A DNA stretch of 6,459 bases from Thermoanaerobaculales bacterium (GTDB lineage Bacteria > Acidobacteriota > Thermoanaerobaculia > Thermoanaerobaculales > Sulfomarinibacteraceae), in assembly GCA_029932545.1 (NCBI GenBank), contig JAOZPW010000226.1, forward strand, positions 1-6,459, read 5' to 3'. The notes beneath the pieces are model-generated. The model was not told where the DNA came from and did not search any database. It saw only the letters and a program-made list of their open reading frames with translations. This document shows, one piece after another, positions 1 to 5,699 of this stretch. Within the stretch, counting starts at the first letter, position 1. Every line of letters begins with the position of its first letter. The translations under genes were made by a program, and so were the position numbers.

Positions 1-793
1 ACACTTCCTGATACAAGAGGTTTCCGTGCAGGGTCTCTCCGTGATCGCCGAGACCTTCGCCATGGTCACCGACCACTACGATTCTCGAACCTTGGCCTTG
101 ATTTCGTCTTTCGAATGCCTCGATCAACCGCCCCAGTTCATGGTCCATGGAGGCGATTTCCCCAAGATAGGGTGATGAGGGATAGCGGGAGCGAAAGGGC
201 TCTGGAGGCTCGTAGGGTTCGTGGGGGTCATAGTAGTGGACCCAGATAAAGAGTGGTCCGTCCGTATTGGACGCCAGGTAATCAAGCGCTCGTTCGGTGG
301 TGGGGCCTGCAAGGCGTTCGGTGTTGCCCTTGCCCAAATCGTCGTCGTAGTGGTCGAATCCTCGTGCCAGTCCGAAACGCCGCTTGAGAGGATATCCGGA
401 AATGAAGGCTGCTGTGCGATAGCCCCCATCTCGAAGCCGATCCGCCAGGAGTACCTGCTGATCGTCGAGAAACCGCGAGTTCTCATGGATCCCGTGCTCC
501 GATGGATAGAGTCCGGTCAAGATCGAGGTATGGGCCGGCAGGGTCATGGGTGCGGTCGTCCAGCCTTGTGAGAAACGCATGCCACGGGCGGCCAAAGCCT
601 GCAACGCGGGGGTTTCCACCGCATCGCACTCGAAGCCCACACTGTCTGCCCGAGTGGTGTCCAGGGTAACCAGCAGGATGGACGGCCGAGTAGGGGAGGG
701 TGTCGGCGTCGGGAGCGTCTCTTCTTGCGAGCAGGAAATAGCAATCAGGCCCAGGAATACGACGAACAGATACGTGGCGGCTCGTATGTGCAT
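1..793 (-). CDS. Sulfatase-superfamily lipoprotein hydrolase, C-terminus cut by window edge
   Basis: This is a metal-dependent hydrolase of the sulfatase/alkaline phosphatase superfamily, probably anchored in the membrane as a lipoprotein. One open frame of 264 codons runs to the window edge, so the C-terminal part is missing. Residues 1-20 are a hydrophobic signal segment ending AIS-Cys21, a plausible lipobox, followed by a Pro/Thr-rich linker (27-37). Family motifs then appear in order: LDTTRAD (44-50, metal-binding Asp45), PMTLPAHTSILTGLYP (82-97), HG (100-101), WVHYYDPHEPY (184-194), GEIASMDHELGRL (211-223) and VVGDHGEGLGDHGE (241-253, metal ligands Asp243/His244). The nucleophile position is Thr84 (T-L-P-A-H) instead of the Cys/Ser-x-Pro-x-Arg of true sulfatases, so formylglycine maturation is not expected and the substrate is open; a phospho-ester is possible. 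The ATG is well supported by AGGA 7 nt upstream and an in-frame TAG just beyond it. It is divergent from the epimerase operon, and a shared function is unproven. Confidence 0.9.
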   Translation of the reverse strand, partial: MHIRAATYLFVVFLGLIAISCSQEETLPTPTPSPTRPSILLVTLDTTRADSVGFECDAVETPALQALAARGMRFSQGWTTAPMTLPAHTSILTGLYPSEHGIHENSRFLDDQQVLLADRLRDGGYRTAAFISGYPLKRRFGLARGFDHYDDDLGKGNTERLAGPTTERALDYLASNTDGPLFIWVHYYDPHEPYEPPEPFRSRYPSSPYLGEIASMDHELGRLIEAFERRNQGQGSRIVVVGDHGEGLGDHGETLHGNLLYQEV

Positions 794-800
794 GATGGGA

Positions 801-804
801 TCCT
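801..804 (-). promoter_or_regulatory. Ribosome binding site of the sulfatase-family gene
   Basis: On the minus strand AGGA lies 7 nt before the ATG at 793-791. An in-frame TAG at 805-803 overlaps it, so translation cannot begin further upstream. This fixes the start of the lipoprotein signal peptide. Confidence 0.6.
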
Positions 805-933
805 AACCCGGCGGGGCTGGAACCACGAAGTGATCGGCCGGCCCAGGCACTGATGATCAAGTCGAAAGCTGCCGGTGTTATCATTCTCAAATGACATTAC
901 GAACAGGGTATTGTGACTCGACTGGGGCGTTTT

Positions 934-937
934 GAGG
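934..937 (+). promoter_or_regulatory. Ribosome binding site choosing the epimerase start
   Basis: GAGG lies 5 nt before the ATG at 943 and 8 nt before the ATG at 946. The longer reading from GTG at 913 has only AGGG at 905-908, with a short 4-nt spacing, and would add ten residues that do not belong to the conserved family N-terminus. The 943/946 start is therefore preferred. Confidence 0.5.
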
Positions 938-942
938 CAAAG

Positions 943-1953
943 ATGATGCGACTTCGCCACCAAGCGATTGATCTTCAGCTCCGCCATACATTTCGCCTGG
1001 CACGGGGTGACAGTGACTCTCGTCGGGTTCTGATCGTGGAGATTGAGCACGATGGTCTGATTGGCCGCGGGGAGGCGGCGCCGATCGCTCGCTACGGGCA
1101 GGACGCTGAGTCTGCGGCCCGGGCGGCAGAGGCGATGGTGGCGCAGATCGGCGATCCTCTGGCCTTCGAGGTTGCAGCCAACCGAATGGCCGTGGCCGGT
1201 CAGCCGGCAGCGGAGGCCGCCGTGGACATGGCTTTGCGTGACCTGGCTGGAAAGAGATTTGGCGCACCGCTGTACCAGATGATGGGCATCGATACGAGCA
1301 CCATGCCGGTGACGTCGTTCACCATCGGCATGGATACGCCCGAGATTATCGAGCAGAAGGTTCGTGAGGCTGAAGGCTTTGAGGTCTTGAAGGTCAAGCT
1401 TGGCTCGCCGGATGACCGCCGAATGTTGGAGACAGTTCGCAAGATTACGAATTGTCCGATCAGGGTGGATGCCAACGAGGGCTGGACCCTCGAGGATGCG
1501 CTGGCCCGCCTCGAATGGTTGCAGGACCTGGGTGTGGAATTTGTCGAACAACCGCTGCCTGCCGGTCAATTGGCCGAAATGCGAGAGCTGAAGAAACAGA
1601 GTCCCCTGCCGCTGATGGCCGACGAGAGTGTTGGGCGTGCCGAGGACATTCCCCGTCTTGCCGAGGCATTCGACGGCATCAATATCAAGCTGATGAAATG
1701 TGGTGGTCTGGGCGAGGCCCTGCGCATGATTCATGTGGCCCGCGCCCATGGACTGAAGATCATGCTCGGCTGCATGGTGGAAACATCCATGGCGATCACC
1801 GCCGCGGCCCATATCGCTCCTCTGGTCGACTCCGTTGACCTCGACGGTAATCTCCTGATTACCAATGACCCCTTCATCGGGGCCGAGGTCAAAGAGGGCA
1901 AACTCGTCCTGCCGTCCGAACCCGGCCTGGGTGTGCGGGATCGTGCATCCTAG
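943..1953 (+). CDS. Dipeptide epimerase (L-Ala-D/L-Glu epimerase type, enolase superfamily)
   Basis: The product is a cytoplasmic Mg-dependent epimerase of the muconate-lactonizing-enzyme subgroup, like YcjG of E. coli and YkfB of B. subtilis. Those enzymes convert L-Ala-D-Glu from murein peptides into L-Ala-L-Glu so that it can be degraded. At 336 residues it is close to family length. An N-terminal capping domain (about 1-120) contains the RGEAAPIARYG loop (42-52). The barrel carries the KVK motif (Lys150/Lys152), metal ligands Asp176 (RVDANEGW), Glu202 (FVEQPLP) and Asp227 (ADES), and the opposite catalytic Lys249 (INIKL). The GCMVETS segment (276-282) and D-x-D at 299-301 (DLDG) follow; D-x-D binds the dipeptide amino group in characterised dipeptide epimerases. 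This favours a dipeptide over muconate or succinylbenzoate. Exact dipeptide specificity cannot be read. It is the first gene of a plus-strand operon, 18 nt before the kinase. Start at ATG 943 (or 946); GTG 913 is a weaker alternative. Confidence 0.92.
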   Translation: MMRLRHQAIDLQLRHTFRLARGDSDSRRVLIVEIEHDGLIGRGEAAPIARYGQDAESAARAAEAMVAQIGDPLAFEVAANRMAVAGQPAAEAAVDMALRDLAGKRFGAPLYQMMGIDTSTMPVTSFTIGMDTPEIIEQKVREAEGFEVLKVKLGSPDDRRMLETVRKITNCPIRVDANEGWTLEDALARLEWLQDLGVEFVEQPLPAGQLAEMRELKKQSPLPLMADESVGRAEDIPRLAEAFDGINIKLMKCGGLGEALRMIHVARAHGLKIMLGCMVETSMAITAAAHIAPLVDSVDLDGNLLITNDPFIGAEVKEGKLVLPSEPGLGVRDRAS

Positions 1954-1971
1954 GGAAAGGGAGTTCAAGAT

Positions 1972-2868
1972 ATGTCCTTTGTGATCGGAATCGACGCTGG
2001 TGGAACCAAGACTGTTGGACTCCTGGCCGACGAGTCCGGAAAGGTGCTCTCCAAGGCGATTTCCGGCAGTGCCAACCTGGTCATCAAGGGAGAACTCGAG
2101 GTGGAAAAGGTCCTCTTCGACGTCATCGAGTCTTTAGAGGCGCCCGAACCGATTGCTGCGCTCTGCCTTGGCATTGCAGGCATTGGGCAGCCCGGTGCGG
2201 AGGAGTTGATTCGTGGAGTCCTGCGCCGTCTGGGCCAGCGGCAGCCCGTTCGTGTCGTCAATGATGCCGTAGTCGCTCTGGTTGCCGGCGCCCCGTCCGG
2301 CGTCGGAATCGTCGTGGCGTCCGGGACGGGAAGCATCGCTTACGGAGTCGATCCCAGCGGCAAAACCGCGCGTTCAGGCGGTTGGGGCTATCTTCTCGGT
2401 GATGAGGGATCGGCCTTCTGGCTTGGCCACTATGCGGTGAGGCACGCGATCCGAGCGGTCGATGGACGAGGACCGGCAACGACCCTCTACGATTTGATCT
2501 GCTCAAAACTCAGTATTACTGAGCCCGTTGCGCTGGTGGAGTGGTTCTATGACCAGGAATACTCCCGTAATCGGGTCGCCAATCTGGCCTCTCTGGTGGA
2601 GACGGCGAGCCTCGATGGTGATGAGGCGGCGGAAGACCTTCTGGACCAGGCGGGTGGTCATCTCGCAAGAGCCGCCAGGGCAGTCGCCGACCAGCTGACG
2701 TTTCCCGGCCGTCATCCGATCGTTTTGTCGGGCGGGGCGTTCAAGGCGTGTCCGAGCCTCATCCGACGGTTGCAGGGCCGGCTTGCTTCACCCGATGTTG
2801 AGGTCAGGCCCCTTGAAGCCGAACCGGCCACAGGGGCCGTTACCCTGGCGCTGGAGTTGTTGCAATGA
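1972..2868 (+). CDS. N-acetylhexosamine kinase, BadF/BadG/BcrA/BcrD family (NagK/MurK-like)
   Basis: This is a sugar kinase of the ASKHA fold, in the BadF/BadG/BcrA/BcrD group that includes animal N-acetylglucosamine kinase and clostridial MurK, which phosphorylates both GlcNAc and MurNAc. Its likely role is ATP-dependent phosphorylation of an imported N-acetyl amino sugar in the cytoplasm. It has 298 residues, in the usual bacterial range. The phosphate-1 loop is IGIDAGGTKT (5-14, Asp8), GIAGIG is at 68-72, VVNDA holds the probable catalytic base Asp98, and the phosphate-2 loop is ASGTGSIAYG (116-125). These are followed by SGGWGYLLGDEGS (135-147) and the adenosine-motif SGGAF (253-257). No Fe-S activase cysteines of the BadF type are present, which supports a sugar kinase. 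GGGAG-type spacing is met by GGGAG at 1959-1963, 8 nt before the ATG. The stop overlaps the next start by 4 nt. Whether GlcNAc, MurNAc or another amino sugar is preferred cannot be decided here. Confidence 0.85.
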   Translation: MSFVIGIDAGGTKTVGLLADESGKVLSKAISGSANLVIKGELEVEKVLFDVIESLEAPEPIAALCLGIAGIGQPGAEELIRGVLRRLGQRQPVRVVNDAVVALVAGAPSGVGIVVASGTGSIAYGVDPSGKTARSGGWGYLLGDEGSAFWLGHYAVRHAIRAVDGRGPATTLYDLICSKLSITEPVALVEWFYDQEYSRNRVANLASLVETASLDGDEAAEDLLDQAGGHLARAARAVADQLTFPGRHPIVLSGGAFKACPSLIRRLQGRLASPDVEVRPLEAEPATGAVTLALELLQ

Positions 2869-3635
2869 GTTCCACTCCCTCCAAGATCCTGATCGTCAAC
2901 GCAGATGATTTGGGCCGGACGCCCGGCATCAACTCCGGCATCTTCGAAGCCCACTCACAAGGCCTGGTGACCAGCGCGACCCTGATGGTGGCCTACCCCG
3001 CGGCCGTAGAAGCCGCGGCCCGCTCTGCTGCCCACCCGGATCTGGGCATCGGGCTTCATGTGCAGCTGACCGGTGGTCATCCGGTTCTGCCTCCGGAGCG
3101 TCTGCCCAGTCTGGTGGATGCTTCCGGGCGTCTTCCATCGTTTCCGGACGGACTCGGGCCTGCTGAGCCTGATGAAGTGATGGCCGAAGCTCGGGCACAG
3201 TTCGATCGATTTCTGGATTTGACCGGCCGTCTGCCCACCCACCTGGACAGCCACCATCATTCCCACCGGAACCCGATTGTCTGCGACGCACTGGTCGCCC
3301 TGGCGCTGGAACACGATCTCCCAATTCGTAATGCGTCGCCGGAGGTCGAGGAGCGGCTGGGTCGGGAAGGGATCAGGACCAATGGCTTCTTTGTCGAACG
3401 GTTTTTCGGGGAGGACGCCCAATTGGAGATCTTGATTGAGATCCTCGGCGGTCTGCAGCCTGGGATCACCGAGATCATGTGCCACCCGGCCAACGTCGAC
3501 GACGAGCTTCGAAACAGCAGCAGTTATGCCGTCGAGCGGCAGCACGAACTCGAGGTTCTAACCCACCCTGATGCCGTTCGGGCTGTGCGGGAACTGGGCT
3601 TTCGACCCGCGCACTTCGGAACGGCATGGCGATGA
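2865..3635 (+). CDS. Carbohydrate deacetylase, ChbG/YdjC family
   Basis: The 256-residue product belongs to the YdjC/ChbG family of metal-dependent deacetylases. ChbG removes one acetyl group from chitobiose-type sugars, and relatives act on other N-acetylated sugars. Visible motifs are VNADDLGRTPGIN (11-23, Asp14/Asp15), GLHVQLTGG (63-71, His65), THLDSHHH (125-132, His126 and Asp128) and CHPAN (206-210, His207). Together these form the family's Asp-His-His metal site and its surroundings. There is no signal peptide, so it acts in the cytoplasm. The start ATG overlaps the kinase stop as ATGA, with GGAG at 2853-2856, 8 nt upstream, which implies translational coupling. The next gene overlaps its end. 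Next to an amino-sugar kinase and a symporter, an N-acetylated amino-sugar oligomer or phosphorylated sugar is a reasonable substrate. That is inferred, and the family also has members of unknown substrate. Confidence 0.87.
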   Translation: MSSTPSKILIVNADDLGRTPGINSGIFEAHSQGLVTSATLMVAYPAAVEAAARSAAHPDLGIGLHVQLTGGHPVLPPERLPSLVDASGRLPSFPDGLGPAEPDEVMAEARAQFDRFLDLTGRLPTHLDSHHHSHRNPIVCDALVALALEHDLPIRNASPEVEERLGREGIRTNGFFVERFFGEDAQLEILIEILGGLQPGITEIMCHPANVDDELRNSSSYAVERQHELEVLTHPDAVRAVRELGFRPAHFGTAWR

Positions 3636-5077
3636 GCATTGGTTCGATCGATCTCGGCATCCTTGCGGTCTATCTCGTAGGGGTCGTCCTTCTCGGCCTG
3701 TGGATTGGCCGCAACGCCGGCAGCGTGTCCGATTTTGTGGTTGGGGGCCGTGATCGCCCCTGGTGGTTGATCCTCTTTTCCATCGTCGCCACCGAAACCA
3801 GCACCGTCACCTTCTTGAGCATTCCGGGCTTTGCCTATTCCAGGGATATGACCTGGCTGCAGATTCCGATCGGCTTTCTGCTGGGCCGGTTCGTCGTAGT
3901 CTTTCTGCTGCTGCCGCAGTACTTCAAGGGCTCGTTTTTCACCGCCTACGATGTGCTCAACGAACGCTTTGGCGGCGCTACCCAGAAGGCGGCGTCGGCG
4001 ATGTTCATCATCACGCGTAGCCTGGCCGATGGCCTGCGTCTTTTTCTGTCGGCGATCGTATTGCAGGAGATGACCGGTATTCAGATTCACTGGGCCGTTG
4101 TGGCGATGGGCCTGGCGACGATCGTCTACACTTTCTTCGGCGGAATCAAGGCCGTGCTGGTGACTGATCTTGTTCAGTTCGTCATCTATATCGGTGGCGC
4201 CCTGCTGGCCTTCAGGCTGATTCTCCAAAAATTGCCGGGGGGCTGGGATCAGATGATCAGTGTCGGCGAGGCTGCCGGCAAGTTGCGGGTCTTCGACTTG
4301 TCTTTTGATTGGTCTCAGCCCTACGGCCTGTGGGCCGGCCTGATCGGCGGTCTCTTCATTACCCTGGGTTCGCACGGTGTCGATCAGATGATGGTGCAGC
4401 GGTACTTGTGCGCTCGAAAGCTCAAAGACGCCCAGCGGGCGCTCTGGGTCGGTGGTTTTGTCGTGGTAGCCCAGTTCGCGCTGTTCTTGTTGATTGGCGT
4501 CGGGCTTTATGCCTTCTATCAGGCATTCCCGCCGGAAGTCGCCTTCGAACGCCCCGATCGGGTCTTCGCGCGGTTCATCCTTGACGAAATTCCGGTGGGG
4601 CTGTTGGGCATCCTGCTGGGGGCGATCTTTGCCGCCGCGATGTCGACGCTTTCGAGTTCCCTCAATTCCTGCGCGACGGCGGCGGCCAACGATTTCTGGT
4701 TTTCGAAGAAGGCGCCGGAAGTCTCGGCTGAGAAGCAGCTCAGAATGGTCCGTGTCTTGACGGTGGTCTTCGGCTTGATTCAGATCGCGGTCGGAATTGG
4801 CGGCCAGTGGGTGAAGTCGTCGGTCGTCTCCAGTGTTCTTGGTATTGCGGGCTTCACTACCGGCATTGTGCTCGGGGTGTTCTTCCTCGGGATCTTCGCA
4901 ACGAGGGTTGGCGAGAAGGCGGCGTTGGCCGGCTTGGTCATTGGTCTGTTCGGCATGAGCCTGATCTTCTTTGCGACGGATCTCGCCTGGCCGTGGTTTG
5001 CACTCTTTGGTTCTGCCATGACCTTTGCCGCCGGCATGGCGGCAAGTTATGTGTGGCCGGTTCCGGCGAACCGATGA
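3626..5077 (+). CDS. Sodium/solute symporter, SSS family
   Basis: This is an inner-membrane sodium-coupled importer of the SSS (SLC5) family, 483 residues with about 13 hydrophobic segments. Typical features are the N-terminal helix (about 10-28), DFVVGGRDRPWW (36-47), the unwound first core helix SIVATETSTVTFLSIPG (52-68), the FFGGIKAVLVTDLVQ signature (170-184), SHGVDQMMVQRYLCAR (249-264) and AAAMSTLSSSLNS (336-348). The last segment's serines correspond to the Na2 sodium site. The family moves sugars, sialic acid, amino acids and other organic solutes, and the motifs do not fix the cargo. It is fused to the operon by overlap. ATG 3626 overlaps the deacetylase stop by 10 nt, and the in-frame ATG 3632 would give a 4-nt ATGA overlap. 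GGA at 3618-3620 lies 5 nt before ATG 3626, giving that start a slight edge. As the last gene of an epimerase-kinase-deacetylase operon, it probably imports their shared substrate. Confidence 0.9.
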   Translation: MAMSIGSIDLGILAVYLVGVVLLGLWIGRNAGSVSDFVVGGRDRPWWLILFSIVATETSTVTFLSIPGFAYSRDMTWLQIPIGFLLGRFVVVFLLLPQYFKGSFFTAYDVLNERFGGATQKAASAMFIITRSLADGLRLFLSAIVLQEMTGIQIHWAVVAMGLATIVYTFFGGIKAVLVTDLVQFVIYIGGALLAFRLILQKLPGGWDQMISVGEAAGKLRVFDLSFDWSQPYGLWAGLIGGLFITLGSHGVDQMMVQRYLCARKLKDAQRALWVGGFVVVAQFALFLLIGVGLYAFYQAFPPEVAFERPDRVFARFILDEIPVGLLGILLGAIFAAAMSTLSSSLNSCATAAANDFWFSKKAPEVSAEKQLRMVRVLTVVFGLIQIAVGIGGQWVKSSVVSSVLGIAGFTTGIVLGVFFLGIFATRVGEKAALAGLVIGLFGMSLIFFATDLAWPWFALFGSAMTFAAGMAASYVWPVPANR

Positions 5078-5085
5078 GGGATTCA

Positions 5086-5120
5086 CCACAGAGACACAGA
5101 GAACACAGAGGAACACAGAG
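5086..5120 (+). repeat. Outer left arm: CACAGAG-type tandem repeat
   Basis: CACAGAG units occur with 1-3 nt spacers (CCACAGAG, ACACAGAG, AACACAGAG, GAACACAGAG), nine nt after the symporter stop. The first 18 nt are the exact reverse complement of 5628-5645. Repeats of this look are widespread in environmental bacterial genomes and are often mistranslated as small proteins. Confidence 0.85.
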
Positions 5121-5196
5121 CAGCTCCTGGTCGCAGTCAGGAGGGCGAGAGGGGACCGAACAGTTCCCTGAGCCCATCGCTCTCGAAGAGGAATTC

Positions 5197-5230
5197 AACG
5201 CAAAGACGCAAAGACGCAAAGATGCAAAGG
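5197..5230 (+). repeat. Inner left arm: GCAAAGAC tandem 8-mers
   Basis: There are two exact GCAAAGAC units (5200-5207 and 5208-5215), then GCAAAGAT (5216-5223) and a partial GCAAAGG (5224-5230). The 8-nt period rules out a coding repeat. The AACGCAAAGACGCAAAG start is mirrored exactly at 5571-5587. Confidence 0.85.
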
Positions 5231-5238
5231 GTTGGCGC

Positions 5239-5258
5239 CGGACGTTACCGAGCGTCCG
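5239..5258. repeat. Hairpin, 6-bp stem CGGACG/CGTCCG
   Basis: The arms are 5239-5244 and 5253-5258 with an 8-nt loop. It is the first hairpin of the element core, directly inside the inner left arm. Confidence 0.45.
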
Positions 5259-5262
5259 CCTT

Positions 5263-5275
5263 CGCTCTTCGAGCG
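5263..5275. repeat. Hairpin CGCTC-TTC-GAGCG
   Basis: A perfect 5-bp stem closes a 3-nt TTC loop. On the minus strand the loop reads C-GAA-G. It belongs to the set of four triloop hairpins in the element core. Confidence 0.5.
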
Positions 5276-5295
5276 CGCCGTTCGGTCGATGCTCG

Positions 5296-5315
5296 GCTCG
5301 GAAAGCGAGCTTTCC
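5296..5315. repeat. Two overlapping hairpins around GGAAAGCGAGCTTTCC
   Basis: GGAAAG/CTTTCC (5300-5305 with 5310-5315) forms a 6-bp stem with a CGAG loop. Alternatively GCTCG/CGAGC (5296-5300 with 5306-5310) forms a 5-bp stem. Both cannot form at once. Confidence 0.45.
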
Positions 5316-5340
5316 TCTCCGCTCGTCTCCCTTCCGGCAA

Positions 5341-5353
5341 GGGGCTTCGCCCC
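5341..5353. repeat. Hairpin GGGGC-TTC-GCCCC
   Basis: A perfect 5-bp G/C stem closes a TTC loop. The minus strand contains GCGAAGC, known as an exceptionally stable DNA mini-hairpin. No T-run follows, so it is not a normal terminator. Confidence 0.55.
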
Positions 5354-5379
5354 AACAGGCGTACCAGTTTTGGCGGTGT

Positions 5380-5403
5380 CCTGTCCTTTCCCGATTGGGC
5401 AGG
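5380..5403. repeat. Hairpin CCTGTCC/GGGCAGG
   Basis: A 7-bp stem with one G-T wobble (5380-5386 with 5397-5403) closes a 10-nt loop, in the middle of the element core. Confidence 0.4.
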
Positions 5404-5423
5404 CCTCGAAGAGAGCCCGGGTG

Positions 5424-5436
5424 CACGCGAAGCGTG
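5424..5436. repeat. Hairpin CACGC-GAA-GCGTG
   Basis: A perfect 5-bp stem closes a GAA loop. The plus strand contains GCGAAGC at 5427-5433. This is the mirror of the TTC-loop hairpins in the left half of the core. Confidence 0.5.
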
Positions 5437-5460
5437 TTGAGGCAGGAGGGGAACGGACGA

Positions 5461-5476
5461 CATGAACTTGTTCATG
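5461..5476. repeat. Hairpin CATGAAC-TT-GTTCATG
   Basis: Perfect 7-nt complementary arms are separated by TT. A T5 run begins 7 nt further on (5484-5488), too far and with too AT-rich a stem for a confident terminator call. Confidence 0.45.
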
Positions 5477-5500
5477 GAGGTTGTTTTTATTCTGCCGAGA

Positions 5501-5515
5501 GCGGACGAAGTCCGC
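5501..5515. repeat. Hairpin GCGGAC-GAA-GTCCGC
   Basis: A perfect 6-bp stem closes a GAA loop. It is the rightmost of the four triloop hairpins in the core. Confidence 0.55.
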
Positions 5516-5552
5516 GGTTGCCCGTGCTCGACAAGGGTGCCATCGGACTATT

Positions 5553-5587
5553 GACTTGGCGTCTTTGCGCCTTTGCGTCTTTGCGTT
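5553..5587 (-). repeat. Inner right arm: inverted GCAAAGAC tandem 8-mers
   Basis: Read on the plus strand, the units are GTCTTTGC (5561-5568), GCCTTTGC (5569-5576) and GTCTTTGC (5577-5584). This is the reverse complement of the inner left arm with one changed base in the middle unit. Confidence 0.85.
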
Positions 5588-5615
5588 GTTTTCTTGTTGT
5601 CTCCTGGGGATTTTC

Positions 5616-5645
5616 CTCTGTGTTGTCTTCTCTGTGTCTCTGTGG
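5616..5645 (-). repeat. Outer right arm: inverted CACAGAG-type repeat
   Basis: This 30-nt arm is the reverse complement of the outer left arm over its outer 18 nt, then differs by a short insertion. A run of five T follows at 5646-5650. It ends 54 nt before the start of the NagX-like gene. Confidence 0.85.
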
Positions 5646-5688
5646 TTTTTCTTCTTCGGGTGATTCTTCGGAACTCCCTGTGGGAGCA

Positions 5689-5694
5689 AGGAGG
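5689..5694 (+). promoter_or_regulatory. Strong ribosome binding site of the NagX-like gene
   Basis: AGGAGG, a full Shine-Dalgarno match, lies 5 nt before the ATG at 5700. It fixes the start and shows independent translation initiation for this gene, unlike the coupled genes upstream of the repeat element. Confidence 0.75.
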
Positions 5695-5699
5695 CTTTC

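Larger units (their letters stand above)
794..942. promoter_or_regulatory. Divergent intergenic region, probable promoters in both directions
   Basis: These 149 bp separate the minus-strand sulfatase-family gene from the plus-strand epimerase operon, so both promoters should lie here. I cannot point to a convincing -35/-10 pair on either strand. It contains a perfect 8-bp palindrome, GGCCGGCC, at 836-843 and an AT-richer stretch at about 877-900. The regulatory role is inferred from gene orientation only. Confidence 0.4.
5086..5645. repeat. Composite nested inverted-repeat element (A-B-core-B'-A')
   Basis: The outer arms A (5086-5120) and A' (5616-5645) share an 18-nt perfect inverted match, CCACAGAGACACAGAGAA, at 5086-5103 and 5628-5645. 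The inner arms B (5197-5230) and B' (5553-5587) share a 17-nt perfect inverted match, AACGCAAAGACGCAAAG, at 5197-5213 and 5571-5587. Between B and B' is a core of about 320 bp rich in small hairpins. The order A-B-core-B'-A' is consistent with one unit of about 560 bp, such as a non-autonomous mobile repeat or a long imperfect hairpin. No transposase is present, and no convincing target-site duplication is seen. Confidence 0.65.
5078..5699. other. 622-bp non-coding spacer filled by a composite inverted-repeat element
   Basis: No open frame here looks like a protein. Frames that cross it translate the repeats into low-complexity strings (for example NAKTQRRKDAK) and match no family I know. It holds the nested inverted repeats and hairpins listed separately, then a short AT-rich stretch and the ribosome binding site of the last gene. 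A promoter for that gene may lie at the right end, but I see no clear -35/-10 pair. No hairpin directly behind the symporter stop is followed closely by a T-run, so no terminator is called. Confidence 0.7.

Noticed and set aside
913..942. GTG start at 913 for the epimerase
   Set aside because: It adds ten non-conserved residues and has a poorly spaced AGGG. ATG 943/946 has GAGG at better spacing and fits the family N-terminus.
745..1968. 407-codon minus-strand frame opposite the epimerase
   Set aside because: It is antisense to a gene with all catalytic residues intact, has no recognisable domain, and runs into the true sulfatase-family gene in another frame.
3524..5116. 530-codon open frame on the minus strand, opposite the symporter
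   Set aside because: It lies fully antisense to a clear SSS transporter, its translation is highly charged and Gln/Arg-rich without known motifs, and it starts inside the repeat element. It is a shadow of GC-rich codon use.
5197..5230. Possible CRISPR array
   Set aside because: The units are contiguous 8-mers without spacers, far shorter than CRISPR repeats, and no cas gene is near.
5461..5488. Rho-independent terminator formed by CATGAACTTGTTCATG and the following T5
   Set aside because: The stem is AT-rich and the T-run begins 7 nt after it. It also lies nearly 400 nt behind the symporter stop.
5080..5666. GATTC at 5080-5084 and 5662-5666 as a target-site duplication of the element
   Set aside because: Five bases can match by chance, and the right copy lies 16 nt outside the outer arm, so the flanks are not symmetric.
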